64,000 bases of DNA from Lacihabitans sp. CCS-44 (GTDB lineage: Bacteria > Bacteroidota > Bacteroidia > Cytophagales > Spirosomataceae): the NCBI RefSeq assembly GCF_024343735.1, contig NZ_RJUE01000059.1:124001-188000 (forward strand). Reading direction: 5' to 3'. The notes under the pieces were generated by a model. That model made no database searches. It was not told where the DNA came from and saw nothing but the letters and a program-made list of their open reading frames with translations. Position 1 is the stretch's first letter, and the number at the start of each line of letters is the position of its first letter. The translations under genes were made by a program, and so were the position numbers. This document shows positions 18,717 through 26,793 of the stretch, one piece after another.

Positions 18717-19310
18717 TCAATCAATAAATTTATTTTTTGTTGATATACTATCCTTTAATATCTTCATAAACTGACGTTTTGGAATTTCTATAGCCCCAAA
18801 ACGCTTTACATTATCGTTTATAAATTGTGTGTCTAAAAGTTTAAAGTTTCTTTGCTTTAAGTTTTCCATTAAATAATGAAAAGCAACTTTGGAGGCATTG
18901 GGTACTTTGTGGAACATGGATTCGCCAAAAAAAGCTGAACCGACAGATACTCCATAAAGACCACCCACCAATATCTCTTGTTTATAAACCTCTACAGAGT
19001 GAGCAAAACCCAATTTATGCAAATTATGGTAAGAATCAATGATATCTTGAGAAATCCAAGTTTCGTCGTCTTCAAATCTTGGTAAAGCACAATTTTTCAT
19101 AACTTCTTTGAAATTCGTATTAAAAGCAATCTCAAAAACGTTTTGGTTTAGTGTGGGTTTCAAAGACTTGGAGGGCTTGTAGGTATCAATAGGAATTATG
19201 GCTCTTGGGTCTGGCGAATACCAGTAAATTTCGCCTTCGCTGCTATCTGCCATCGGAAAAATGCCATTGCAATACCCGTAAAGGAGGTCGTCTGTGGAAA
19301 TTTTCGTCAT
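18717..19310 (-). CDS. aat: leucyl/phenylalanyl-tRNA--protein transferase
   Basis: Transfers Leu or Phe from tRNA to proteins with N-terminal Lys or Arg, creating N-degrons for ClpAP-type proteolysis. At 197 residues it is complete, with the family's hallmark segments: GYCNGIFPMADS near the N-terminus, YWYSPDPRAIIP, and the core LVGGLYGVSVGSAFFGESMF followed by ASKVAFHYLME and LLDTQF. It lies 9 bases downstream of pyrR and 6 bases upstream of the TonB receptor on the same strand. Confidence 0.95.
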   Translation of the reverse strand: MTKISTDDLLYGYCNGIFPMADSSEGEIYWYSPDPRAIIPIDTYKPSKSLKPTLNQNVFEIAFNTNFKEVMKNCALPRFEDDETWISQDIIDSYHNLHKLGFAHSVEVYKQEILVGGLYGVSVGSAFFGESMFHKVPNASKVAFHYLMENLKQRNFKLLDTQFINDNVKRFGAIEIPKRQFMKILKDSISTKNKFID

Positions 19311-19319
19311 ACTAGCTAT

Positions 19320-19859
19320 TTAGTCAATAAGCCAAATGCTATCCTCTGCGTGTCCTTGCTCTTTCCACTCCACCAGCACTCGCTGAGAATCGAGGGTATT
19401 TACTTTCTTACCTGCAAAATTGGCCTGAATTGGAAGATCTCTGTTGTATTTTCTATCAATAAGACACAGCAACTCCACTTTTTCTGGCCTACCAAAAGCT
19501 TGCATGGCATCTATAGCAGCTCTTACCATACGTCCAGTGGCTAGTACGTCATCTATCAAAATAACATTCTTGTCTTCAATGATAAAATTGATTTGCGTAG
19601 AGTTGGGTTTCAAAATATTCCCATTGCGTTTAAAATCGTCTCTGTAAAAAGTGGCATCCAAATAGCCGAGCGGAATTTCTACACCAAAGTCTTCTTTTAG
19701 AAAATGAGCGATTCTTTCTGCCAAGAATATACCCCGAGGTTGAAGACCCATCAGCACTGTATTATGGAGAAGCTCATGATTCTCTATAATTTCCTGACAA
19801 AGACGCTTTAAAGTAATATCTAACAAAGGCTGATTAAGTATGAGCCGCTTTTTTTGCAT
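19320..19859 (-). CDS. pyrR: PyrR: pyrimidine regulator / uracil phosphoribosyltransferase
   Basis: A type I phosphoribosyltransferase of 179 residues. The PRPP-binding loop VILIDDVLATGRMVRAA lies near residues 98-114, and GLQPRGIFLAERI and LLCLIDRKYNRDLPIQ are PyrR signatures. In many bacteria PyrR binds pyr mRNA in a UMP-dependent way; in Bacteroidota the enzymatic role (uracil salvage) is better supported than RNA binding. No pyr operon leader is visible nearby. It is the first gene of the pyrR-aat-receptor-DUF4249 run and is divergent from pth. Confidence 0.9.
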   Translation of the reverse strand: MQKKRLILNQPLLDITLKRLCQEIIENHELLHNTVLMGLQPRGIFLAERIAHFLKEDFGVEIPLGYLDATFYRDDFKRNGNILKPNSTQINFIIEDKNVILIDDVLATGRMVRAAIDAMQAFGRPEKVELLCLIDRKYNRDLPIQANFAGKKVNTLDSQRVLVEWKEQGHAEDSIWLID

Positions 19860-19927
19860 TCCAAAAATTAATTATCAACAAAAATATTAGTTATTTTGTA
19901 AAAAACACATTTTTCAAAAATAATATA

Positions 19928-20488
19928 ATGAAGTATTTGATAGTGGGATTGGGCAACATAGGGCCGGAGTATGCATTTACAAGACACAACGCCGGCTTCA
20001 TGGTTTTGGATAGATTGGCTGCCAAAGAAAATCTCAGTTTCAAAGTAGATAGATTGGCCAGCGTGGCGGAATTTAAATACAAAAGCAGATCCATCACACT
20101 TATTAAACCTACCACTTATATGAACCTCAGCGGCAAAGCTCTGCAACATTGGATGTCTGTTTTAAAAATACCGATTGACAACGTAATGATATTGGTTGAT
20201 GACCTCGCTCTCCCACTCGGCAAACTCAGAATAAAACCCAAAGGCTCTAGTGCCGGCCACAATGGACTGAAAAACATTGAGTTAGTTTTAGGAAATGATA
20301 TTTATCCCCGTTTAAAAATCGGAATTGGCTCTGATTTTTCCAGAGGAAGACAGATAGATTACGTTTTAGGGAAGTTTTCTGACAACGATATGATAGATTT
20401 AATGCCTAAATTGGACAAAGCGATAGACATGATTTTGAGCTTTTGTACCGTCGGAATAGCCCCTACCATGAACTTTCTAAACGAATGA
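19928..20488 (+). CDS. pth: peptidyl-tRNA hydrolase
   Basis: Recycles peptidyl-tRNA released from stalled ribosomes. The 186 residues contain the full Pth fold: MKYLIVGLGNIGPEYAFTRH with the catalytic His20, the PTTYMNLSGKAL motif with the substrate-binding Asn, and DDLALPLGKLR with Asp near residue 93, and GSSAGHNGLKNIE. The start is the only reasonable ATG. The gene is divergent from pyrR with a 68-base spacer. Confidence 0.97.
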   Translation: MKYLIVGLGNIGPEYAFTRHNAGFMVLDRLAAKENLSFKVDRLASVAEFKYKSRSITLIKPTTYMNLSGKALQHWMSVLKIPIDNVMILVDDLALPLGKLRIKPKGSSAGHNGLKNIELVLGNDIYPRLKIGIGSDFSRGRQIDYVLGKFSDNDMIDLMPKLDKAIDMILSFCTVGIAPTMNFLNE

Positions 20489-20663
20489 TTGTACTTTTTC
20501 AAGAATTTTTAACTTTACTTGAAATACAAACTTTTCCTATGTTAATTTAATTTAAACAAAATATTATTTCTTCAAAATTCATACAAATACCCATTTTAGA
20601 TTAAAAAAACTACTATATCTGTTATTTTCAGTATATTATTTTGTTTCGAATACCATACAAAAT

Positions 20664-20694
20664 TTGGCGGTTAAATTAAAACCCTTCAATTTTG
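20664..20694 (+). promoter_or_regulatory. promoter of the small secreted protein gene
   Basis: TTG at 20664-20666 and CAATTTTG at 20687-20694 are 20 bases apart, matching TTG-N17-23-TAnnTTTG except for one base (C for T). The ATG follows 34 bases later. Confidence 0.5.
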
Positions 20695-20728
20695 CAGAGT
20701 AATTCACGAAAGAAAAATAGACAAAAAC

Positions 20729-21184
20729 ATGAAGAAGCAATTTAAAGCAGTTATTTTAGCACTAGTATTTGGAACGGTTTCAGGTAATGCACAAGTTGGT
20801 TATGCCAACAACATTTCAGGAGACAAATTATCAGTAAACAGTGCGACAGAGTTCTCAACATTTGTAAATGCAAAGGCGAGAAAAGTATCTAGAAAGAACG
20901 ATGAGGATTTGAAAAAATATTTGGAAGTAGTTAATCTATACCACAATTCGTCCGTAGCGTTCTACAACTTAAATGAAGCCCAAAAGGCTGATTTTATGGA
21001 AGCTTCAGCTACCATAAGTCAAAAACTTAATGGATTAAGCCGAAAAGAAGCGAAAGCTTGGGCTCAGAAAGTAGAATTGAACAAATCAGTGTTCGAGTTC
21101 ATCTGGTCAAGCAAAAAATCAATCTCTACAGAAACTGAAATGGTAGAATTACCTTCTCAAATGGTAGCGATTACAAGTTTATAA
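20729..21184 (+). CDS. small secreted protein of unknown function
   Basis: A 151-residue protein with a signal peptide (MKKQFKAVILALVFGTVSG, then NAQ). The mature part is helical and lysine- and serine-rich, without cysteines or a recognisable domain. It has its own promoter and a strong terminator, so it is a separate transcription unit and probably expressed. I do not recognise the family. Confidence 0.75.
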   Translation: MKKQFKAVILALVFGTVSGNAQVGYANNISGDKLSVNSATEFSTFVNAKARKVSRKNDEDLKKYLEVVNLYHNSSVAFYNLNEAQKADFMEASATISQKLNGLSRKEAKAWAQKVELNKSVFEFIWSSKKSISTETEMVELPSQMVAITSL

Positions 21185-21232
21185 TATTAGATTTTTTTCA
21201 TAGTTTAATAGGTTAGGGTTGAATAGATACTT

Positions 21233-21269
21233 AGCCCGGTTTCTTTGAGACCGGGCTTAAGTTTTTTTT
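21233..21269 (+). terminator. rho-independent terminator of the small secreted protein gene
   Basis: AGCCCGGT (21233-21240) pairs with ACCGGGCT (21250-21257), a GC-rich 8-bp stem, followed by AAG and eight T residues. Confidence 0.85.
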
Positions 21270-21274
21270 AGGAG

Positions 21275-21366
21275 AGTCCGATTTACGATTGATTCGATTT
21301 GGGATTTGTTCGATTGTCAATTTACGATTTTGTCGATTGTCGTTTGGCTCGATTTACAATTGATTT
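21275..21366. repeat. CGATT-rich degenerate tandem repeat
   Basis: Words such as GATTTACGATTGATTCGATTT, TTCGATTGTCAATTTACGATT and GTCGATTGTCG follow each other with small changes. It lies between a terminator and the downstream end of the cytochrome peroxidase gene; no open frame. Confidence 0.5.
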
Positions 21367-21405
21367 GATTTTGGTTATTATTCTACCAAAGAAACTTGAT
21401 TCAGC

Positions 21406-21468
21406 TTGGTTTTAACCAGAAAGCCAATCTACCAATAACCAATCTACCATTTACCAATCCACAATCCC
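21406..21468. repeat. (T)ACCAAT simple repeat at the 3' end of the peroxidase gene
   Basis: CAATCTACCAATAACCAATC is followed by TACCATTTACCAATCCACAATCC and the stop codon of the minus-strand gene. On that strand it reads as GATTGGTAAATGGTAGATTGG. The same kind of sequence abuts two other minus-strand stops. Confidence 0.5.
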
Positions 21469-22632
21469 TCAAATACTCCCTCCGACTTTTAATCCACTTG
21501 GCACTTTCTTGGGAATGGTTTTGTCATAAGATTCGTCATTCAGTGTTCCCAAAAACTCCACAATAGCTGATATGTCTTTGAAGTTGACTTTGAGTTTCGA
21601 AATTTTTGGATCAATCTGTGAAGCTTTTACTTTAGGATTAGTGATTACATCTCCTGCCAAATCTTCATAAAACTCAAGGACATGTTTCAAAGTTTTAAGT
21701 TTGCCAGAATGCATGTATGGAGCCGTTAGTCGCAAATTCCTTAAACTTGGAGTTCTGAAACCATATTTATTGTCTTTTCCCATGTCCGAAAAACCCAATT
21801 TTTCGTTATCTATCACACCCAAAACATGCAACTCGAAATCAGAAAACATGGGGCCGTTGTGACAAGCAATACAGCCCGACTTGCCAAAGGCTTTCATTCC
21901 TTCTATTTCGTTAAATGACAATGCAGATTCGTCACCTCTTAGATATTTATCAAATCTAGAATTGTTTGCAACTATCGTTCTTTGATAGGTAGCTAGAGCT
22001 TTCCCCAGATTCTCTATACTCACGCTATTTTTAGAGCCAAAAGCTCTTTCGAATAGCCCGAAGTAAACCTTATTCTCTCTTAATCGTTCCATTATTCTAT
22101 CCAAAATAATTTCTTCAGAAATGTCCTTTCCACGCATTTCTTCCATGGTCTTAATGGGTTCCAAAGCCTGTTTCTCTAAGCTTTCGACTCTTAAATCCCA
22201 AAACATAGGAGCTTTTGAGGGATCTAGGTTCCCATCTTGTTTTATCCCATTAAAAACTACGTTGACAATTGACTGAGAGTTTCTTTTAACAAATGGAATA
22301 GTATTTGGAGATTTGAAAGCTCTTTTACTACCAAAACCATGGCCATTTACACCAATGCTCAGTTCAAGATTCTCAGCAAAACCAAACTCTGGATGATGAC
22401 ACGTAGCACATGCGACATCTTTATTGCCAGAAAGTATGGGATCAAAAAACAGCAATTTTCCAAGTTCAGCTTTCTCTTTTGTGATGGGATTATCTAATGG
22501 AAAAGGAATTTCCAAAGGCAGAGCGGCTATAATGTCTTCATTTTCTTCTACAAGTTTTTCCTCCTTATCAGATTTTTTGCATCCAATAGAAAATAGAAAA
22601 ACCAGACAGATTAGAAGTAAACTTTTTACCAT
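21469..22632 (-). CDS. di-haem cytochrome c peroxidase, lipoprotein (CcpA/MauG family)
   Basis: A periplasmic enzyme that reduces hydrogen peroxide with electrons from cytochromes; MauG relatives oxidise proteins instead. Two haem-binding motifs are present, CATCH at 75-79 and CIACH at 254-258, with the PYMHSG segment and the conserved LGKLLFFDPILSGN start. The N-terminus is a lipoprotein signal (FSIGC, Cys18), so the protein is membrane-anchored. At 387 residues the length is normal. The haem attachment would depend on the ccm genes found at 30.7-32.7 kb. Confidence 0.92.
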   Translation of the reverse strand: MVKSLLLICLVFLFSIGCKKSDKEEKLVEENEDIIAALPLEIPFPLDNPITKEKAELGKLLFFDPILSGNKDVACATCHHPEFGFAENLELSIGVNGHGFGSKRAFKSPNTIPFVKRNSQSIVNVVFNGIKQDGNLDPSKAPMFWDLRVESLEKQALEPIKTMEEMRGKDISEEIILDRIMERLRENKVYFGLFERAFGSKNSVSIENLGKALATYQRTIVANNSRFDKYLRGDESALSFNEIEGMKAFGKSGCIACHNGPMFSDFELHVLGVIDNEKLGFSDMGKDNKYGFRTPSLRNLRLTAPYMHSGKLKTLKHVLEFYEDLAGDVITNPKVKASQIDPKISKLKVNFKDISAIVEFLGTLNDESYDKTIPKKVPSGLKVGGSI

Positions 22633-22713
22633 TCGAAAAAAAAGAGTAGTAAAAATAGAAAAAGTTTGAGTTTAGTTTTATGCTGGGAATCAGGTTTTGT
22701 TCCCCTTTAACAA

Positions 22714-22739
22714 AAAAAGCCGACCGAAGTCAGCTTTTT
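22714..22739 (-). terminator. rho-independent terminator of the PIN toxin gene
   Basis: AAAAAGCCGAC (22714-22724) pairs with GTCAGCTTTTT (22729-22739) with one internal mismatch; tetraloop CGAA and a T run on the minus strand. Confidence 0.75.
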
Positions 22740-22754
22740 TTACGAAAACAATGC

Positions 22755-23162
22755 TTAAACTATTTCAAGAAAATCTCTAGCAGTTATAATCTGGATTCCT
22801 TGAAAAGGATTTAAAGAAAGTAAATCATCATCTCCTGAAACTATTAAAATAGCATTTCCATCTTTAGCCAACTCCAAAACCATGTTATCTTTTTTATCTC
22901 GACAAACATCCATTTTGCTGTAAACTTGAATAAAGGTACATTCCTCAAGAAAGTTTTCCAATTCCCTATTTCTCTCAGCATTTGATTTGTACTTATCAAA
23001 TTTTGGTCGAGAAAAAACCTCTATCAGTTCATTCTTTAGGTCATTAGAAATCAGCACCTGAGATGTCAAAGCTTTTAATAAGGCTTTATGAGGAATAGAA
23101 TCGGACCAAACTATAGCACTAATCAATACATTTGTATCCAAAACGTATCGATTATTTCTCAC
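22755..23162 (-). CDS. PIN-domain toxin (putative endoribonuclease, TIGR00305-like)
   Basis: A 135-residue PIN nuclease. The acidic active-site residues are visible: Asp9 in YVLDTNVLISA, a glutamate in NELIEVFSRPKFDK, and aspartates in KDNMVLELA and SGDDDLL. This is the COG1569-like branch of PIN toxins, which cleave RNA. It begins with GTG and overlaps the preceding gene by 11 bases, the usual coupling of antitoxin and toxin. A terminator follows. Target RNA is unknown. Confidence 0.85.
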   Translation of the reverse strand: MRNNRYVLDTNVLISAIVWSDSIPHKALLKALTSQVLISNDLKNELIEVFSRPKFDKYKSNAERNRELENFLEECTFIQVYSKMDVCRDKKDNMVLELAKDGNAILIVSGDDDLLSLNPFQGIQIITARDFLEIV

Positions 23163-23394
23163 TTGCTACCCACCCTTTGTTTTTCAAATACTCCTCTCCA
23201 AAAGTTAGAAGCATTTCTCTATCTGTCATATTCATAACGTCCTGATAGTCATTCAAATCAAATGAAGTTTCATTCTTTATTTCCTCTTCAAGAATTGAAC
23301 TAATACGACTTCGAATAATGGATTGCTTTTGTCTTGAAAGTCTTTTCAAGGTATTACTTGCAGTATCTGAAATTGGAATTCTTACCGTACTCAT
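23152..23394 (-). CDS. antitoxin partner of the PIN toxin
   Basis: An 80-residue protein just upstream of, and overlapping, the PIN gene. The ATG at 23394 gives MSTVRIPISD, a ribbon-like N-terminal beta strand followed by helices, as expected for a DNA-binding antitoxin that both neutralises the toxin and represses the operon. An alternative TTG start lies seven codons upstream. An 8-bp palindrome GTTATAAC (23396-23403) immediately before the ATG might be an autoregulatory half-site. The antitoxin family cannot be named with certainty. Confidence 0.75.
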   Translation of the reverse strand: MSTVRIPISDTASNTLKRLSRQKQSIIRSRISSILEEEIKNETSFDLNDYQDVMNMTDREMLLTFGEEYLKNKGWVASEK

Positions 23395-23468
23395 AGTTAT
23401 AACGTCTTGATACAAATAACAAAAAAACTGAAATCAATCTCAAATAAATCAATTCAATTGATTTATTT

Positions 23469-24944
23469 TTATATCGCCTCCAAAATTCTTTCCATAGCTA
23501 CTTGGTAGCCAATTTTTTCTTTTAGGTCTGAAATGGCAATTCTTTCTTGTTCCATGCTGTCACGGTGACGGATGGTTACCGTATTATCTTCCATAGTTTG
23601 GTAGTCTACCGCAATACAATAAGGGGTTCCTATTAAATCCTGACGGGTGTAACGCTTACCTATAGCACCACCGTCGTCATAAATAGTTCTGAAACTTGAC
23701 TTAAGTGAGTTAGCTATTTCTTGTGCTTTTTCGGCCAAACCGTCTTTTTTGACCAATGGCAATACCGCAGCTTTGATTGGGGCCAAGGCTGGGTGTAGCT
23801 TCAGGTATGTCCTCTCTTTTTCACCAGTTTCTTGGGTGAAAGCATTACAGAAAGTTGCCAAAAATAATCTATCAGCACCTACTGAAGTTTCTACTACGTA
23901 AGGGATGTAATTTCCGATAGCTTTTCCGTCTTCGCCCAATTCTGGGTCGAAATATTGCTGTTTTTTCTTAGAAAGTTCTTGGTGATTCTTCAAGTCAAAA
24001 TCTGTCCTTGAGTGAATTCCTTCTATTTCTCTAAATCCAAACGGAAACTGATACTCAATATCTACAGCGGCGTTGGCATAATGAGCCAACTTGTCATGGT
24101 CATGATATTTCAATTTATCAGCAGGCAAACCTATGGCTTTATGGAATTTCAGACGTGTTTCTTTCCAGGTATTGTACCATTCCATTTCTGTACCTGGTTT
24201 TATAAAAAATTGCATTTCCATTTGTTCAAATTCACGCATACGGAATATAAACTGACGAGCAACTATCTCATTTCTAAAGGCTTTACCAATTTGAGCAATA
24301 CCAAAAGGCACTTTCATGCGGCCTGACTTCTGCACATTCAAGAAGTTCACAAAAATACCTTGGGCCGTTTCTGGCCTTAAATAAATATTGCTTGAATCTT
24401 CGGCCACCGAACCCACTTGTGTAGAAAACATCAAGTTAAACTGGCGAACTTCAGTCCAATTTAAAGTTTTGGAAATCGGACAAGCTATTTTTTCTTCTAT
24501 GATAAGCTCTCTTACTTCGTCTAATTTCTCAGCACCGAGCAAAGCTCCCATTTTGGCCAAAAGTGCTGCGGCTTTTTCAGGTTCTCCAGCAGCTTCGTAT
24601 TCTTCTGCTTTACCTTCTAATAATTGATCGGCTCTATATCTTTTTTTAGAGTCTTTGTTGTCAATCATTGGGTCGTTAAAACCATCCACATGACCTGATG
24701 CTTTCCAAGTTAAAGGGTGCATAAAAATGGCCGCATCGATACCCACAATATTGTCATGAAGCTGCGTCATGGCTTTCCACCAAACTTGCTTTAGGTTATT
24801 TTTTAATTCAACGCCATTCTGACCGTAGTCGTAAACTGCCTGAAGTCCATCATATATTTCGGAAGACGGAAACACAAATCCGTACTCTTTGGCGTGACTG
24901 ATAATATCTTGTAAAGTAGTAGCTGGGGCAGACGCTTGGCTCAT
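23469..24944 (-). CDS. glyQS: glycyl-tRNA synthetase, dimeric class II type
   Basis: Charges tRNA-Gly. A single chain of 491 residues of the alpha2 type, not the alpha2beta2 type. Class II motifs are visible: motif 2 in FRNEIVARQFIFRMREFEQME and motif 3 in GADRLFLATFCNAF, then the C-terminal anticodon-binding domain beginning near residue 390 (LAPIKAAVLPL). The early SGHVDGFNDPMI segment is diagnostic for GlyRS. It is monocistronic with an exact -7 element upstream. Confidence 0.97.
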   Translation of the reverse strand: MSQASAPATTLQDIISHAKEYGFVFPSSEIYDGLQAVYDYGQNGVELKNNLKQVWWKAMTQLHDNIVGIDAAIFMHPLTWKASGHVDGFNDPMIDNKDSKKRYRADQLLEGKAEEYEAAGEPEKAAALLAKMGALLGAEKLDEVRELIIEEKIACPISKTLNWTEVRQFNLMFSTQVGSVAEDSSNIYLRPETAQGIFVNFLNVQKSGRMKVPFGIAQIGKAFRNEIVARQFIFRMREFEQMEMQFFIKPGTEMEWYNTWKETRLKFHKAIGLPADKLKYHDHDKLAHYANAAVDIEYQFPFGFREIEGIHSRTDFDLKNHQELSKKKQQYFDPELGEDGKAIGNYIPYVVETSVGADRLFLATFCNAFTQETGEKERTYLKLHPALAPIKAAVLPLVKKDGLAEKAQEIANSLKSSFRTIYDDGGAIGKRYTRQDLIGTPYCIAVDYQTMEDNTVTIRHRDSMEQERIAISDLKEKIGYQVAMERILEAI

Positions 24945-24973
24945 AAAAACTTTTAATAATTATAAATAAAGTG

Positions 24974-24981
24974 CAAATCTA
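24974..24981 (-). promoter_or_regulatory. -7 promoter element of glyQS
   Basis: Minus strand TAGATTTG matches TAnnTTTG exactly, 30 bases before the ATG. No TTG at the expected -33 distance. Confidence 0.45.
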
Positions 24982-25148
24982 AAAAATAATGCTCTAATGC
25001 TTGCATAAAAACTGCAATCAAAATGGCTAGATTAAGAAAAATCAGTAATATGAAAGAAAAATTATTGAGAGGTAAGTAACATGGAATTGAAAAATTTAGG
25101 GAAGCGAAACATACCAATTCACCAATACCGAATCTAGAATTAACATAG

Positions 25149-25348
25149 TTCGAGACCTTTCGGTCGCAATTTCATTCAGACTATCATCTGAATTTCATTG
25201 TGCTCAGTGTCCGTTTTACATATAACCAGCAACCAATTAACCAATTAACACACTTCGAGACCTATCGCTCGCAATGAAATTCAGACTATCATCTGAATTT
25301 CATTGTGCTCAGTGTCCGTTTTACATATAACCAGCAACCAATTAACCA
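25149..25348. repeat. two tandem ~95-bp repeats with a hairpin core, period 105 bp
   Basis: Copy 1 (25149-25243) and copy 2 (25254-25348) are nearly identical, starting TTCGAGACC and ending CAACCAATTAACCA. They differ at two bases in a CGAGACC hairpin and at one short block, where copy 1 has AATTTCATT and copy 2 its reverse complement, AATGAAATT. In copy 2 this makes a perfect 14-bp stem (25272-25285 with 25292-25305, loop CTATCA); in copy 1 the stem is short. ACCAATTAACCA tails run on to 25366. The rest of this spacer (24982-25148) shows nothing. Confidence 0.8.
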
Positions 25349-25369
25349 GTAACCAATAACCGACGCCCA

Positions 25370-25591
25370 CTAATTCTCCGTCTGACCAGTAGCACCATCA
25401 TAAACTGACTTGATACTAGCCATTTCTTTAATCAAAAAAGACTGCAATTCTTCATTGAATATAGCCTTATCAGCCTCTTCCAAATCATTGTAATAATCTT
25501 TCAGCTCCTTGTTTATTGCTAACTTTTCAGCCTCCGAACTGGCGTTCATGGCCCTCACATGATATTTTTTAAAATCAAACTTCCCCATCAT
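25370..25591 (-). CDS. small hypothetical protein, last gene of the nusB-ldcA operon
   Basis: A 73-residue acidic, helical protein without signal peptide or cysteines; a K/E-rich segment near residues 17-50 could form a coiled coil. Its ATG follows directly after the ldcA stop (TGAATG), which implies cotranslation. There are two adjacent ATG codons and either could be used. I do not recognise it, but its conserved-looking linkage to ldcA supports a real gene. Confidence 0.65.
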   Translation of the reverse strand: MMGKFDFKKYHVRAMNASSEAEKLAINKELKDYYNDLEEADKAIFNEELQSFLIKEMASIKSVYDGATGQTEN

Positions 25592-26488
25592 TCAAATCGA
25601 TTTTATAATACTTCCCGACGATTTAACGTCTAAATAAAGGTCCTCTCCCATTCTTATTGCCAAATTCTTGCTTTCATGGCCAAATCCAAAACCAAAAGCA
25701 ACTGGATAGTAGGAATCTGAGGTGTGTTCCAGAATAATTTCCTCTATTTTCTTACCAAAAGGCTCATCGTTCTCCTTACAATCTGAGAAATCCCCCACCA
25801 CTAAACCGGCCAAATATTGAAGTTTACCAGCTCTTTTTAACTGAACAAGCATCCTATCTAGGTTATAATAATATTCCGAAATATCCTCCAAAAAAAGGAT
25901 CTTGCCTTCATAATTTATATCTGACTTTGAGCCAATGGAATGTACCAAAAGTGCTAAATTCCCTCCAATCGCTTCTCCTTGGCCTTCTCCAAGTATGTTT
26001 GAAGACGATGGCTCAAAGGCATACAAATATTTTTCTCCAAATAAAGCAGCTCTTAGCGACTCATTGGACACTTGGTGATAAGTCATGGTTTTGGCCATTA
26101 CACCATGCAAAGCCTGAAAACCCAAACCATTGACATGCAACAACATAGCCGTCAAATCAGAAAAGCCACAGATCCATTTGGGTGAGGCCTTAAACTTATC
26201 AAAATCCAAATAATCTATGATTTTGGAGCAACCATAACCTCCACGAGCAGATAAAATAAGTTTAATGGATGAATCGTCAAGAAAGGTTTGAAATTCCGAA
26301 GTTCGGTTTTCTAATGTGTCCGAAAAATCATGAAAGTTTCGTCCAACTGTTTTACCAACAGTGACTTCGAGTCCCCAACTTTGGAGAATTTCAATACCTA
26401 CTTCTATTGATTTTCCGTCTAGTTTACTTGCTGGAGCAGTAATCGCTATTTTATCACCTTTTTTGAGATATGGAGGTGCGGCAAGCAT
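25592..26488 (-). CDS. ldcA: muramoyltetrapeptide (LD-) carboxypeptidase, S66 family
   Basis: Cleaves the terminal D-Ala from tetrapeptides during murein recycling in the cytoplasm. The 298-residue protein has the S66 nucleophile Ser110 in CGFSDLTAM, a catalytic glutamate in FLEDISEYYYNLDRML and the histidine in GFGHESKNLA, in the order typical of the family, plus SARGGYG. No signal peptide. It lies 2 bases after the DUF721 gene and is coupled to a small ORF. Confidence 0.9.
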   Translation of the reverse strand: MLAAPPYLKKGDKIAITAPASKLDGKSIEVGIEILQSWGLEVTVGKTVGRNFHDFSDTLENRTSEFQTFLDDSSIKLILSARGGYGCSKIIDYLDFDKFKASPKWICGFSDLTAMLLHVNGLGFQALHGVMAKTMTYHQVSNESLRAALFGEKYLYAFEPSSSNILGEGQGEAIGGNLALLVHSIGSKSDINYEGKILFLEDISEYYYNLDRMLVQLKRAGKLQYLAGLVVGDFSDCKENDEPFGKKIEEIILEHTSDSYYPVAFGFGFGHESKNLAIRMGEDLYLDVKSSGSIIKSI

Positions 26489-26490
26489 GA

Positions 26491-26793
26491 TCAGATAAAC
26501 ACTACGTCGTTGATGACTTGCTCGCCTATTTCGGTATTGAGCAACTGAATAAGCTTTGTTTTAGCCAAAAGAAGCTCTTGGCTTAATGGAGCGGAGTTTA
26601 GTCTTATAAACAAAACTCCGCTTTTGATGTACATTTTTTCGGTACGATTCGCTATGCTCGCACCCATTATTTTCTCCCAATACGCCACCAAATACGTCTC
26701 GTTAAACTTCGATTTGAGGTTATATACTTTCAAGAAAGACTCAAAAGCGTCTTTCATAGGTATAGATTTCGTATTTCGGGCAGAATATGACAT
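26491..26793 (-). CDS. DUF721 (DciA-like) protein
   Basis: A 100-residue protein with the DUF721 core: the central AYWEKIMGASIANRTEKMYIKSGVLFIRLNSAPLSQELL pattern (residues about 42-80, tryptophan and glycine conserved). The family includes DciA, which helps load the replicative helicase DnaB, a role plausible here but not shown. Start and yajC stop share one base (TAATG). Confidence 0.8.
   Translation of the reverse strand: MSYSARNTKSIPMKDAFESFLKVYNLKSKFNETYLVAYWEKIMGASIANRTEKMYIKSGVLFIRLNSAPLSQELLLAKTKLIQLLNTEIGEQVINDVVFI

Noticed and set aside
23396-23403. GTTATAAC as a proven antitoxin operator
   Set aside because: Eight bases of AT-rich palindrome are expected by chance at this composition; kept only as a remark.
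25023-25079. 18-codon basic micro-frame in the glyQS spacer
   Set aside because: Too short, with no promoter or conservation support.
25149-25165. GTTCGAGACC resembling a tRNA T-loop
   Set aside because: It is part of the tandem repeat and no acceptor or anticodon stem can be formed around it.
25149-25348. Possible CRISPR-like array
   Set aside because: There are only two long copies with a 10-base spacing, no short repeats with unique spacers, and no cas genes.
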